Positions 39,551-47,713 of a DNA stretch of 64,000 nucleotides are shown here, piece by piece. This DNA comes from Spiribacter roseus. GTDB taxonomy: Bacteria; Pseudomonadota; Gammaproteobacteria; Nitrococcales; Nitrococcaceae. The notes under the pieces were generated by a model. It was not told the origin of the DNA, made no database searches, and saw only the letters and a program-made list of their open reading frames with translations. Positions within the stretch are counted from its first letter, which is position 1. Each line of letters opens with the position of its first letter. The stretch lies in the NCBI RefSeq assembly GCF_002813635.1, contig NZ_CP016382.1, positions 620,001 through 684,000 of the forward strand, read 5' to 3'. A program made the translations under genes and the position numbers.

Positions 39551-40329
39551 GGCTCACCCCCGATGATCAGTTCCACCGCGGTAGTCGCTTCGCCCGACTG
39601 GGTCCGGGTGATCGCTGCGGTGTCGATGCGATAGCCGGCCACCGGGGCGTCGTCGCGGCCAGCGCGCAGGACGACATGAATGCTGCCAATGGCGAGGGCC
39701 TGAGTGATGCGGGCGGCCTCCACCGGTGAGACGGCGAGGGTGAGGTCGTCATAGCCGGGGCGCCGGGCACGGTCCTCGCGGGCTGCAGTCCGCGCGCCGG
39801 TGGCGAGGATCGGGATGTCCGCGAGCAGGGGCAGGGTGGCGCGCTCGCCGTCCTCGCGATGGGTGAGCATCAGGTCGACCCGGTCACCGGGGCTCAGCAG
39901 TCCGGCGATCTCCGCGCCGCCGGACACCGGAATGGTAATGGCCCGATCGCCGGGGGTGATCTGATCGGCCAGTCGGGCGCGGTCCGAGTCGGCGACGTGC
40001 ACCGGCAGAATCGCCCGACCCGCGCTCAGGTCATGGGTAAGGGTGCGCCCGGCGATGCGCCCCCAGGCGCTGTCAGCGATGGCGCGTTCGTGGACAAAGC
40101 GCACCGGCATCTCGCGCACGGCGACATGATCCTGGGTCAGACGGGTGCCCTCGGGCAGATCGTCGCGGGCGACGATTACCGGCCGGGTGGCATGCGTTGA
40201 GCGCAGTTCGGCTTCGATCGCCTGAGCGCGTTGCTCGAGATGGCGGTCGCCGGCCCAGACACCGGCACCACCGGCCAGCAGCGCCCCGGTCACCAGCAGG
40301 ATGCCGCGTTTGAGGGGAGTCATGATCAT
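39547..40329 (-). CDS. Tad pilus assembly protein CpaB/RcpC
   Basis: 260 residues from MIMTPLKRG, with GGGAG before the ATG. One N-terminal membrane segment (about 8-26) and an SAF-like domain with ARDDLPEGTRLTQDHVAVRE follow, then the C-terminal RcpC half. It is a periplasmic part of the Tad apparatus that contacts the secretin. An ATG two codons later is also possible. Confidence 0.87.
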   Translation of the reverse strand: MIMTPLKRGILLVTGALLAGGAGVWAGDRHLEQRAQAIEAELRSTHATRPVIVARDDLPEGTRLTQDHVAVREMPVRFVHERAIADSAWGRIAGRTLTHDLSAGRAILPVHVADSDRARLADQITPGDRAITIPVSGGAEIAGLLSPGDRVDLMLTHREDGERATLPLLADIPILATGARTAAREDRARRPGYDDLTLAVSPVEAARITQALAIGSIHVVLRAGRDDAPVAGYRIDTAAITRTQSGEATTAVELIIGGEP

Positions 40330-40348
40330 GGCCTTCTCCCGGGACGGT

Positions 40349-40477
40349 TCATAACGGAATGGCCAGCGACCAGAGGGCCTGGTCGGTGTGGGTGGCAAAC
40401 GCCTCGATCAACCGATCAATGCCCGACCAGATGCCCATCAGTCCGGCGATGACCGCCAGATACTCGGCGCTGCTCAT
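40349..40477 (-). CDS. 42-residue Tad-locus small protein
   Basis: A short ORF, MSSAEYLAVIAGLMGIWSG onward to 'LWSLAIPL', of 42 residues. A GGGGG ribosome site lies six bases upstream and its ATG overlaps the stop of the upstream gene (ATGA), so it is very likely translated. The first half is a hydrophobic helix that could span the membrane; the second half is amphipathic. It sits directly before cpaB. I do not recognise it; a small inner-membrane subunit of the pilus machine is a guess. Confidence 0.65.
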   Translation of the reverse strand: MSSAEYLAVIAGLMGIWSGIDRLIEAFATHTDQALWSLAIPL

Positions 40478-41244
40478 GGTGTACCCCCTGGCGTGACCCG
40501 CTGCGCCAGTACCAGGGTCTGACCGGAGCGGCGTAGCAGCTCCACCCGGATCGCTTCTCCGTCGCGATGCAGCCGTATGCGCCGGCGCCCGGCAATGCCC
40601 GGGCCATCGACATCGGATCCCCGCCAGCCGGCGGCTTCAAGCGTCCGGGTCAATGCCCGGGCGGCTGGCGCGGGCCCCAGGGCGGTGCGGGCGTGCACCG
40701 AGGCGCCGGCGGCATTGCGACTCTGGAACTCGATCTCGAACCCTGCGGGCAGGGGCAGATAGGGCCTGGGGGCGGGCGGCTCGGCGGTGTCGAGGGGCAT
40801 CAGGCTGATCATCACAGCATGCCCGGTACCGTCCGGCCTGACGGCGAGGCGCCGGGAGAATGTGTCGCTGGCCTGCCAGACCGTGTCGTCACGTCCGTCC
40901 CCATTGGAATCGGTCGCCTGCAGGACACCCGGATGGGCCTGCCAGTCCTGACGATATCGCGCCATTAGGGCATCGAGCCCGGTCTCGGTGGTATAGGCGA
41001 GCGTGCACATCGGGAGTCCGCCGATCATCACGCGGGCATCCCGCAGCACCTCGCTGGCATCGGCGGTCATGCTCAGGCGGTCGAGCTCGCCGGCGCAGGC
41101 GTTGCGCGCATCGATCTCGGCCGCAAGCAGCAGACCGGGCAGCATGCCGAGCCAGTGCCAGCGCGGCCGGCGTGACCGCTGACGACGCTCAACGACGCGT
41201 TGGCAAGCGGGCCGGCGGGGGAATGAAATCGGTTGCGCTGGCAT
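40474..41244 (-). CDS. Tad-locus protein of unknown function
   Basis: 256 residues from MPAQPISFPRR. One hydrophobic stretch near residues 31-44 (GMLPGLLLAAEI) may act as signal or anchor after a very basic N-terminus. A DSNGDGRDDTVW segment (about residues 104-115) resembles a calcium-binding loop (DxNxDGxxD). The remainder is not recognised. Its start lies inside the end of the TadE-like gene and its stop overlaps the 42-residue ORF, so it is part of the Tad operon. Probably a periplasmic pilus component. Confidence 0.7.
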   Translation of the reverse strand: MPAQPISFPRRPACQRVVERRQRSRRPRWHWLGMLPGLLLAAEIDARNACAGELDRLSMTADASEVLRDARVMIGGLPMCTLAYTTETGLDALMARYRQDWQAHPGVLQATDSNGDGRDDTVWQASDTFSRRLAVRPDGTGHAVMISLMPLDTAEPPAPRPYLPLPAGFEIEFQSRNAAGASVHARTALGPAPAARALTRTLEAAGWRGSDVDGPGIAGRRRIRLHRDGEAIRVELLRRSGQTLVLAQRVTPGGTP

Positions 41245-41941
41245 CACGTCCTTCCTTGAAAACAAAAAATCGGCCGAGGATCTGGGCGGGTCTGGAGAGC
41301 GCATCAACCGGTTCACTGGCGACGATCTGCTGCAGGCGCTGCTCAAACTCATCGTCCGTAGCGGCCTGCCAGACCCGGGGGGAGAGCCCGCCCATGGCCG
41401 TGAGGGCGATCGGCGGGCGGTCATCGCCCGACTCGAGGACCGGGCGGACCCGCAGGGTGACCCGATCACCGCGCAGGCCGGTGCGCTCAACACCGAGCAT
41501 GTCCCCCGAGAGTCCGACAAAGGAGGCGATTGACGGGGTTGACGCGCCGTAGGCGAGGCTGCGCACGGCACGGCCTGCCACCGGCAGGCGGGATGGCGTC
41601 TGACCGGTCGGCCGCGAGTGGTGCGCGTCATCGTCGATGCGCAATGCCCCCCCGGCATCCCGCCAGAGTGGATTGCGACTCGGCCCCTGGCGCTGCAGTG
41701 GCTCGACGGCCATCAGTGGGGCATGGTCATTGCCAAACACCCGATCCTCGATGGCGAGGTCGCTTTCGGCAGCGGGGGTGTCGCCGGCGAGGCTCTGCCA
41801 GGCGGTGTAGCGGGCGGCGGCATGGGTGGCGCGGTCCATGTCGCCGAGTCGGCCCAGGTAGTCCATCGCCACAAACGCCGGGATCAGCGCCATCAGGCCG
41901 ACCAGCGACTCGGTGATCGCACTCCCCGATTGACGGCTCAT
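41189..41941 (-). CDS. TadE-like minor pilin
   Basis: 250 residues. The N-terminus GSAITESLVGLMALIP (about 6-21) is a pseudopilin-type hydrophobic helix with the conserved Glu at residue 11, as in TadE/TadF. The rest is a periplasmic domain not otherwise recognised. It overlaps the following gene by 56 bases and the TadG-like stop by four. Confidence 0.72.
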   Translation of the reverse strand: MSRQSGSAITESLVGLMALIPAFVAMDYLGRLGDMDRATHAAARYTAWQSLAGDTPAAESDLAIEDRVFGNDHAPLMAVEPLQRQGPSRNPLWRDAGGALRIDDDAHHSRPTGQTPSRLPVAGRAVRSLAYGASTPSIASFVGLSGDMLGVERTGLRGDRVTLRVRPVLESGDDRPPIALTAMGGLSPRVWQAATDDEFEQRLQQIVASEPVDALSRPAQILGRFFVFKEGRDASATDFIPPPARLPTRR

Positions 41942-43164
41942 GGCAGGCCCGGTGCTTCGAGGCGGGTCAACGACGCTTCCCAGAAGGGATTGAAAAGCGT
42001 GGCGGGGCGTTGCCGGTCGGGGCAGTGCCGGCCGCAGTCATCCGGGACGCGATAGCGCACCTCGCCGATGCTGATGTGGGCGTTGATCGACTCGCCGTCG
42101 GCGTCGCCGGGTAGCGGTGCGGTGACCAGCGCGGGAATCCGGACCAGGCTTTTGTCCCGCGGCGGCTGGCGAAGACGTGTGTAGCGGCTGACGCCGATGT
42201 AATTCCCGGCCAGCCGATCGGCATCGGCACGACCGCGGGCGAGGGTGGACCATGACTCCCAGCTCATCTTGCGCCAGTCGAAAAAGCTGACCTGCAGACG
42301 ATCGCCGGAGCGCCATCCGCCGGCATCGGTACGCGGGGGCTGTTGGGTCACGCCCTGTTTGCGGAACCGCACCACCCGCAGAATGGAGCGGTCCCAGTCG
42401 CGGCCGCCGGCACCGAACCGCGGCCGCCCGGACCGGGCAGGGCCCCGAAGCCAGCGGCTCAGGCGGCGGTCGTGGTTGATTGTGGATCGCAGCACGCGTT
42501 GGAAATAGCCGTCGTCCCGCCCCGGAGTGACGCCTTCGAGTTTGAGGTAGGCCGATACCTGCCGACTGAGGAGGCGGGCGTCCATGGCCGTGGCGTAGGG
42601 ACGGGGGATGGCATCGATGGCGCTTCGCTCATTGACCCGGAAATCGTCCCCGTAGCGCTCCACCACACGCTGCATGACCGCATCGACCCGCCCGGGCCGG
42701 AGCCCGTTGCGCGCTCCGTACTGCGCAAGCGACAGCAGATCCATGTAACGGTCGGCGCTGACGATGTAGCCGCCAGCCGCGATCGATGCGGTCTTGATCG
42801 CGGCGTCGATGAGGCGCTGCGCTTCGCGGGCGGCCACGCCGACATAGGGCAGGAACTGGGCGTAACGGGAGATCTGGCGCGACGCCTCACCGCTATAGCG
42901 CAGCCAGCTCATGGTGGCCACCAGATGGCCCACGGCGATGTGACTCGCGATCAGGCTGCGGTTGGTGTAGGCGATCAGGTTGAGGCGCCGGGCCGTCCAG
43001 CTCGCACCGCTGTAAGCAGCGGCGTCGGCGGCATTGACCACCGCCGACTCCTGCCCGATGCCGCGGATCGAGCGGTGCGTGAGCACGATCGCGGCGGCCG
43101 CGAGGGCGAGGGTGGCCAGAACCACGGGCAGGATCTGGCCACCCTGTCGGTCAGTTCTGCTCAT
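41938..43164 (-). CDS. TadG-like pilus-associated protein
   Basis: 408 residues from MSRTDRQGGQILPVVL. The opening hydrophobic helix (about 10-30) followed by 'ESAVVNAADAAAYSGA' (about residues 37-52) is characteristic of TadG-type proteins, which carry a pilin-like N-terminus and a large periplasmic part. The C-terminal region is not recognised. The start overlaps the flp stop by 14 bases, so its translation is probably coupled to pilin. Confidence 0.72.
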   Translation of the reverse strand: MSRTDRQGGQILPVVLATLALAAAAIVLTHRSIRGIGQESAVVNAADAAAYSGASWTARRLNLIAYTNRSLIASHIAVGHLVATMSWLRYSGEASRQISRYAQFLPYVGVAAREAQRLIDAAIKTASIAAGGYIVSADRYMDLLSLAQYGARNGLRPGRVDAVMQRVVERYGDDFRVNERSAIDAIPRPYATAMDARLLSRQVSAYLKLEGVTPGRDDGYFQRVLRSTINHDRRLSRWLRGPARSGRPRFGAGGRDWDRSILRVVRFRKQGVTQQPPRTDAGGWRSGDRLQVSFFDWRKMSWESWSTLARGRADADRLAGNYIGVSRYTRLRQPPRDKSLVRIPALVTAPLPGDADGESINAHISIGEVRYRVPDDCGRHCPDRQRPATLFNPFWEASLTRLEAPGLP

Positions 43165-43444
43165 TGAAATTCTGCAGCGTGTCTTCCTGACCCGCCCGGT
43201 CGGCCGCGCGCTGTGAGTTGTTGTCGGCCTGGTCGACCTGGTCGCTGCCATCCTGACCGGCCATCTCCCGGGCCATGGCGGCGGCCTGGCTGGAAATGGT
43301 GTCGCCGAAGGCCGAGAAAATGCCGATTCCGGCCACCGCGATGAGTGCGGTGATGATGATGTACTCCGACATCCCCTGACCGCGTTGGCGATGAATGCGA
43401 CGGGTGGACGGGCGGACCGGCGGGTGTGGGCGTTGGATGGGCAT
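43151..43444 (-). CDS. flp: Flp-type major pilin
   Basis: 97 residues. A basic leader of about 24 residues ends RQRGQG, then the pilin helix MSEYIIITALIAVAGIGIFS with Glu near position +3. Prepilin peptidase would cut after Gly24. The acidic, Gln-rich tail (DQVDQADNNSQRAADRAGQE) is longer than in short Flp pilins. GGAGG stands before the ATG. No prepilin peptidase is encoded in this window. Confidence 0.8.
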   Translation of the reverse strand: MPIQRPHPPVRPSTRRIHRQRGQGMSEYIIITALIAVAGIGIFSAFGDTISSQAAAMAREMAGQDGSDQVDQADNNSQRAADRAGQEDTLQNFNEQN

Positions 43445-43499
43445 GGCGCCTCCTTGACTGGGCGTTGAAAAGGCCGTGTATCGATCAGCCTAGAAACAA

Positions 43500-45116
43500 T
43501 CACCGAAGGCGCGAAGTACCGCTGGTCGGGGGGTGCAGGGATCCGGCCGAGCGGCAGCGCTCGGGGCGATCAACGGTGGCGAGCCAGCGGATCCCGGGCG
43601 CATCCGCCGCCTCACCGGGCAGCCACCGGATGGCAAGTAGGCCGTGGGGAGTGGGTTGCAAGCCGTAAGCCGGCGGGCGGATGTCATTGACCGAGGCGTT
43701 CATCGCCATTAATCCGGTCTGCTCGCAGAGCCATACTAGCGCCCGGTCACGGGCCGCCGGGACAGCGTCGGCGTTGTGGCCAAGGCCGTACGCCCGGGTG
43801 AGTCGGGCGATGGCGGCGCGGTGCGAGGCACCCTCATCCGGGGCGATGGGTCCGTCGGCCACATCGGCGACGACATCGTCAGCCGCTGGTGGCGCGGGCA
43901 GGGGCAATGTGGCCACCGCCTGCACACCCCCGGGGGCGAGGCGGCGTCGGCGGCCGTCCGGGTGCAACACCATGCTCGGCCCGCCGTGGGCGACGACAAG
44001 GATCGGCACACCGCTGCGCGCGGCCTGCAGATGCACGCTGCGCCGATGCAGTCCCCCGAGGCTCGCCAATCCCGCTGTCGGCAGGTGGGCCGGGTTGACG
44101 ATCAGGCGCGGCCCTCGGGCGACGGCCCGGTCCACGGCGCGGGGGTGGCTGGCATCCGAGCAGATCAGCACTTCGAGGGCTTGCAGGTCGTTCCGGTCCG
44201 GCTGGTCGGTTGTGCTAAGGGCCGCTTCGGCGAACGGCAGGGGAAAGGCCTTGGTCCATCGCCCGGTGGGGGCGTTGCGCACCTTGACGCCCGGGGTGAT
44301 CGACACTTCGCTGCGAAGCTTTCCAGGTTCGAGGTAGCGATACCCATGCCGCAGGTGGATCATGCCGCCGGGTGGCCGCTGCCAGGGCGGCGGCAGCAGG
44401 ACCGGGGACGCCGCTTCCGGCCAGACGACCCATCGTGCCTCGATCCGGGCAAGCGCGGCGTGGGCGAGGGCGGTTGATGTGCCCGGGTCGTCGTCAAGCG
44501 TCTGGACAATGGCGATGCGCGGCGCGTCGGACCGTGCGTGGGGCGGCGGATCCACCGGGATCAGGATCATGGGCGCGAGGCCCAGCGCGATCAAGGTTGG
44601 CATCAGCCAGGCCCGTGGCCGCGAGCGCATTCCGCCGGTCATGAGGGCGATGGCCAGCCCGGTCTGCCACAGCCCCAGGGCCGCATCCGCAGTGATCACA
44701 CCGCCCGCGTCCACAAGGCGGAACGGTACCACCGATGGCGGCAGGAAAAGGCTCAGCGAGATCGGGATCCCCACCGACCGCAGCCCCGCAAGCAGGCCGA
44801 TCAGCCCCACCATCGCACCCACCAGGCGCCAGGAATGGGTGACGCCGTGGCGATCCGCCGCCGCCAGGGCCACGACGATGAACGCCGCGAGAACCGTGAG
44901 CATCACTCCGATCGCGAGGGCCGGCTCCTGGCCCGCGACGGGGCCCAGGGCCACCCCCATTGGCAGTCCCAGTGCGATCAGGGTGTTGCGCACCCGCGCC
45001 CGTCGCGACTGACGCATGCCCATCAGCCACGGAACCAGCCACACCAGTCCTGCGGGCGCGAAACCCACCGGTGGCAGTGCCGCCACGGCGAGCAGGCCGG
45101 CGAGTAGCCCCGTCAT
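43500..45116 (-). CDS. Apolipoprotein N-acyltransferase (Lnt)-like protein in the Tad locus
   Basis: 538 residues from MTGLLAGLLAVAALPPVGF. About six membrane segments fill residues 1-188, then a carbon-nitrogen-hydrolase domain (about 200-480). The catalytic triad of Lnt/nitrilases has counterparts: Glu234 in WPEAASPV, Lys289 in WTKAFPLPFAEA and Cys319 in VLICSDA. Lnt adds the third acyl chain to lipoproteins. The spacing from Glu to Cys is shorter than in E. coli Lnt, so this is a divergent copy. It lies next to a TPR lipoprotein gene, a possible substrate. Housekeeping lnt is presumably elsewhere. Confidence 0.75.
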   Translation of the reverse strand: MTGLLAGLLAVAALPPVGFAPAGLVWLVPWLMGMRQSRRARVRNTLIALGLPMGVALGPVAGQEPALAIGVMLTVLAAFIVVALAAADRHGVTHSWRLVGAMVGLIGLLAGLRSVGIPISLSLFLPPSVVPFRLVDAGGVITADAALGLWQTGLAIALMTGGMRSRPRAWLMPTLIALGLAPMILIPVDPPPHARSDAPRIAIVQTLDDDPGTSTALAHAALARIEARWVVWPEAASPVLLPPPWQRPPGGMIHLRHGYRYLEPGKLRSEVSITPGVKVRNAPTGRWTKAFPLPFAEAALSTTDQPDRNDLQALEVLICSDASHPRAVDRAVARGPRLIVNPAHLPTAGLASLGGLHRRSVHLQAARSGVPILVVAHGGPSMVLHPDGRRRRLAPGGVQAVATLPLPAPPAADDVVADVADGPIAPDEGASHRAAIARLTRAYGLGHNADAVPAARDRALVWLCEQTGLMAMNASVNDIRPPAYGLQPTPHGLLAIRWLPGEAADAPGIRWLATVDRPERCRSAGSLHPPTSGTSRLR

Positions 45117-45123
45117 TGCGGCG

Positions 45124-45579
45124 TTACTCGGGTGCGGGCGGGGCCTCGCCGAGGGCGTCGATCGCCCGGCGCAGGTCCACGAGCGCCGGCCGGCCGGCAC
45201 TGACCGGGGCCAGTCGTTCGTGCTGCCCGAGCCGCCGGCGGGCCTGCTGGAGATGGACGACCGCGAGGTTGTAAGTGGCGAGGACATGACCCGGGTCGCG
45301 GGCGAGCGCGTCCTCGAAGTGCTCGATGGCGTTATGGGCATCACCGGCGCCGTAGGCAATCAGTCCGAGTTGGAAGTGCGGTGACACGAGCTCGGGGGAG
45401 CGCTCGATCACCGCTTCATAGCCCTGCCGGGCGCGTTCGGGATCGCCGTGCTCCAGGGCGGCATCGGCGCGGGCAAGGCGCTCGATCACCGATGGTGCAT
45501 TGTTGCTGGGCAGGGCCACACAGCCCTGGAGCAGTGCGGCGACCGCCAACAGGCGGACTGAGGTCCGGATGCGGCTCAT
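45124..45579 (-). CDS. TadD-like TPR lipoprotein
   Basis: 151 residues. The signal ends in a lipobox, ALLQGC, with Cys20 as lipidation site. Two to three TPR units follow (about 35-110: 'ADAALEHGDPERARQGYEAV', then 'AIEHFEDALARDPGHVLATY'). TadD proteins are outer-membrane lipoproteins that help place the secretin, similar to PilF. It starts inside the DUF192 gene end and ends seven bases before the Lnt-like gene. Confidence 0.82.
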   Translation of the reverse strand: MSRIRTSVRLLAVAALLQGCVALPSNNAPSVIERLARADAALEHGDPERARQGYEAVIERSPELVSPHFQLGLIAYGAGDAHNAIEHFEDALARDPGHVLATYNLAVVHLQQARRRLGQHERLAPVSAGRPALVDLRRAIDALGEAPPAPE

Positions 45580-45950
45580 GGGTAATCCCTGTTGCAGTAA
45601 AAGCGCCGGCCCGTGAGCGGGGGCGGCAGTGTGTCGGCGGCCATTTCGAGGGTGGCCCGGGTGCCCCGCGGCGCCGTGATCCAGCGGCCCGGCGGCACCC
45701 GCGATGTCACCCGCAGCACCCTGAGCTCGCGGTCAAGCTGGGCAATATCGATCGCAAAGCGCATGCCAAGGGTGTGCACCCCGCCCCGCGCGATCAGCAG
45801 CAGGCCGCAGTCGCTGGCGGGCGCGTCGCTCCGGCCGAGCAGTCCGACGAGACGGGGCACGAAGCGGTCGGCCACCTCGACCCGGATGCGCCACGGCCCG
45901 CCGGGCGGGGGCATGAAAAGGCAGGTGGGCACGGCGTCGCGATGCTTCAT
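45576..45950 (-). CDS. DUF192-family protein
   Basis: 124 residues. Core VHTLGMRFAIDIAQLDRE with the conserved His-x4-Phe region matches DUF192. Function of the family is not established; it often accompanies Tad pilus genes. There is no signal peptide. Its start overlaps the tadC stop (ATGA), so it is inside the operon. Confidence 0.8.
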   Translation of the reverse strand: MKHRDAVPTCLFMPPPGGPWRIRVEVADRFVPRLVGLLGRSDAPASDCGLLLIARGGVHTLGMRFAIDIAQLDRELRVLRVTSRVPPGRWITAPRGTRATLEMAADTLPPPLTGRRFYCNRDYP

Positions 45951-46840
45951 AGCAGCCCGCCTTCCATGAACTGAAGGACAATCGGGAAGCCGATGATTAA
46001 AAACGTGACCGGAAACAGGAGCCCCACCAACGGGGCGAGCATTTTCACCGGCGCCTCGTTGGCCTTTTTCTCGGCGGCCGCGAAGCGTTCACGCCGGCGT
46101 TGGGCGGCCTGGTCACTGAGCGTCTGGCTGATCGCCGCGCCGGTCTCCTCGGCCTGGGCGATGGCCGCCACGAAGCCGTGCACGGCACTCAGGTCCACCC
46201 GCCGGGCCATGCGCTCGAGCGCCTCGAGGCGTGCCACTCCCGTGCGTGTATCGCGGTCGATGCGCTGCATCTCCGCGCGCAGCGGACCCGGTTCGAGATG
46301 CCGGGTGCACTGCGGCAGTGCCGCACTGAAACTCAGCCCGGCGCGGACCGAAAGCCCGAGCAGCTCGAGCAGTGCCGGGAACTGGCGGGCGATCAGGCGC
46401 TGTCGCCGCTGGCCCTGATCGCGCAGCCAGATCGCCGGATAGGCATAGCCCAGCACCAACCCCGCCAGTACCGAGCCGGCCCCTCCGGCGTCCAGCGACT
46501 CGAGTGCCGGCTGCAGGACCAGCGCGGCCACCATGGTGAGCAGGGCCGTGAGCCCCCGCAGCACCATCCACTCGCCGGGCAGCACCGCATAGCCCATGCC
46601 GGCCCGGTCGAGTCGCGCGGCCAGGCTCCGGGGCGGGAACCAGCGCGTGGGATCGACCTCGGCGTTAATGAGCCGCGCCAGCGGCAGCAGCAGTCGGAAC
46701 AGCCGCGGCGAGGGATCCCGCCAGCGATCCACCGCCGGGCCGCGGCGTACCCGCGCAAGCTCGGCGATGCCGGCCACGCCGCCGGCCGCCGCGAGCCCCA
46801 GCAGGCCCGCCGTCCATTGCGCGCCCGCTTCAGATATCAA
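45947..46840 (-). CDS. Tad pilus inner-membrane platform protein TadC
   Basis: 297 residues. Membrane segments near the N-terminus and at the end (PLVGLLFPVTFLIIGFPIVL), with the GspF-type cytoplasmic region QFPALLELLGLSVRAGLSF and ERFAAAEKKANEAPVKML between. It forms the inner-membrane platform with TadB. No ATG suits; TTG at 46840, within the last codons of tadB, is chosen, giving an 11-base overlap. Confidence 0.85.
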   Translation of the reverse strand: MISEAGAQWTAGLLGLAAAGGVAGIAELARVRRGPAVDRWRDPSPRLFRLLLPLARLINAEVDPTRWFPPRSLAARLDRAGMGYAVLPGEWMVLRGLTALLTMVAALVLQPALESLDAGGAGSVLAGLVLGYAYPAIWLRDQGQRRQRLIARQFPALLELLGLSVRAGLSFSAALPQCTRHLEPGPLRAEMQRIDRDTRTGVARLEALERMARRVDLSAVHGFVAAIAQAEETGAAISQTLSDQAAQRRRERFAAAEKKANEAPVKMLAPLVGLLFPVTFLIIGFPIVLQFMEGGLL

Positions 46841-47681
46841 TGGCGACCACCCGGCGGATCGAGACCATCGCCAGCGCCATGGCGACGGCCACGATAACAA
46901 TGACCGCCCAGCCGAGGGGCTCGGTGAAAAGCCGCGCCATCATTGCCGGTTGCTGGAGGTAGAGCATGCCGCCGATGCCGAACGGCAGCACCATCATCAC
47001 CCGGCCCTGCATCCGCCCCATGGCCGTCAGTGCGGTGATGCGTTCTTCGACCTGGGCGCGCTCACGCAGTGTGATGGAAAGCGTGTCGAGGGTATGGGCG
47101 AGATCGCCGCCCACGCGATGCGAGATCATGATGGCGTTTCGAAACAGCGCGGTCTCCTCGGCGGGCACGCGCTCGGCGAACCCACCGAGCACCGTCTCGA
47201 GCTCTTCACCCAGGCGCTGGCGGCTCAGCATCAGGCCGAACTCCTGGCTGAGCGGAGCGGGCTGGCGGCGCGATACCAGGGCCATGGCCCGACCGATGTT
47301 CGTCCCGGCGCGCAGTGAGCTGGCAAGGGTCTGCAGGGCATCGGGCAGCTGGCGGATGATTGCCCGGCGGCGGCGCTCGCGGATGCGGTACACGCCGATG
47401 CGCGGCAGGGCCAGTCCGGTCAGCCCGGCGGCGACCGCCACCGGCCAGGGCAGGAGAATGGCAGTGAGGGCGGCGAGCACCAGCCCCAGCCCAACGGCGA
47501 TCTGCAGGAGACGGCGGGCGGGCAGATCGATGAACTGCGCACGCAGATCATCCTGCGCGGTCGCCTGAATATGCGAGCGATAGCGCTGAATGGCGGGTAC
47601 CAGGCCACTCACCAGCGCCATCAGGGCAAGGCCGGCGGCCAGACAGGCGGCGATCAGGGCGAGCAGTGCGAAAGACATCAT
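46830..47681 (-). CDS. Tad pilus inner-membrane platform protein TadB
   Basis: 283 residues from MMSFALLALIAAC. Membrane segments at about 4-26, 70-100 and 225-280 surround a GspF-type domain (IIRQLPDALQTLASSLRAG; ISHRVGGDLAHTLDTLSITL). First gene of the Tad set here; it begins 32 bases after gshA on the same strand, so a shared transcript is possible. No GGAGG-like site stronger than the GGGG tract before the ATG is seen. Confidence 0.87.
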   Translation of the reverse strand: MMSFALLALIAACLAAGLALMALVSGLVPAIQRYRSHIQATAQDDLRAQFIDLPARRLLQIAVGLGLVLAALTAILLPWPVAVAAGLTGLALPRIGVYRIRERRRRAIIRQLPDALQTLASSLRAGTNIGRAMALVSRRQPAPLSQEFGLMLSRQRLGEELETVLGGFAERVPAEETALFRNAIMISHRVGGDLAHTLDTLSITLRERAQVEERITALTAMGRMQGRVMMVLPFGIGGMLYLQQPAMMARLFTEPLGWAVIVIVAVAMALAMVSIRRVVAIDI

Positions 47682-47713
47682 GGCCCCGACACTGCCGGGG
47701 CCCCGGGGCGGGT

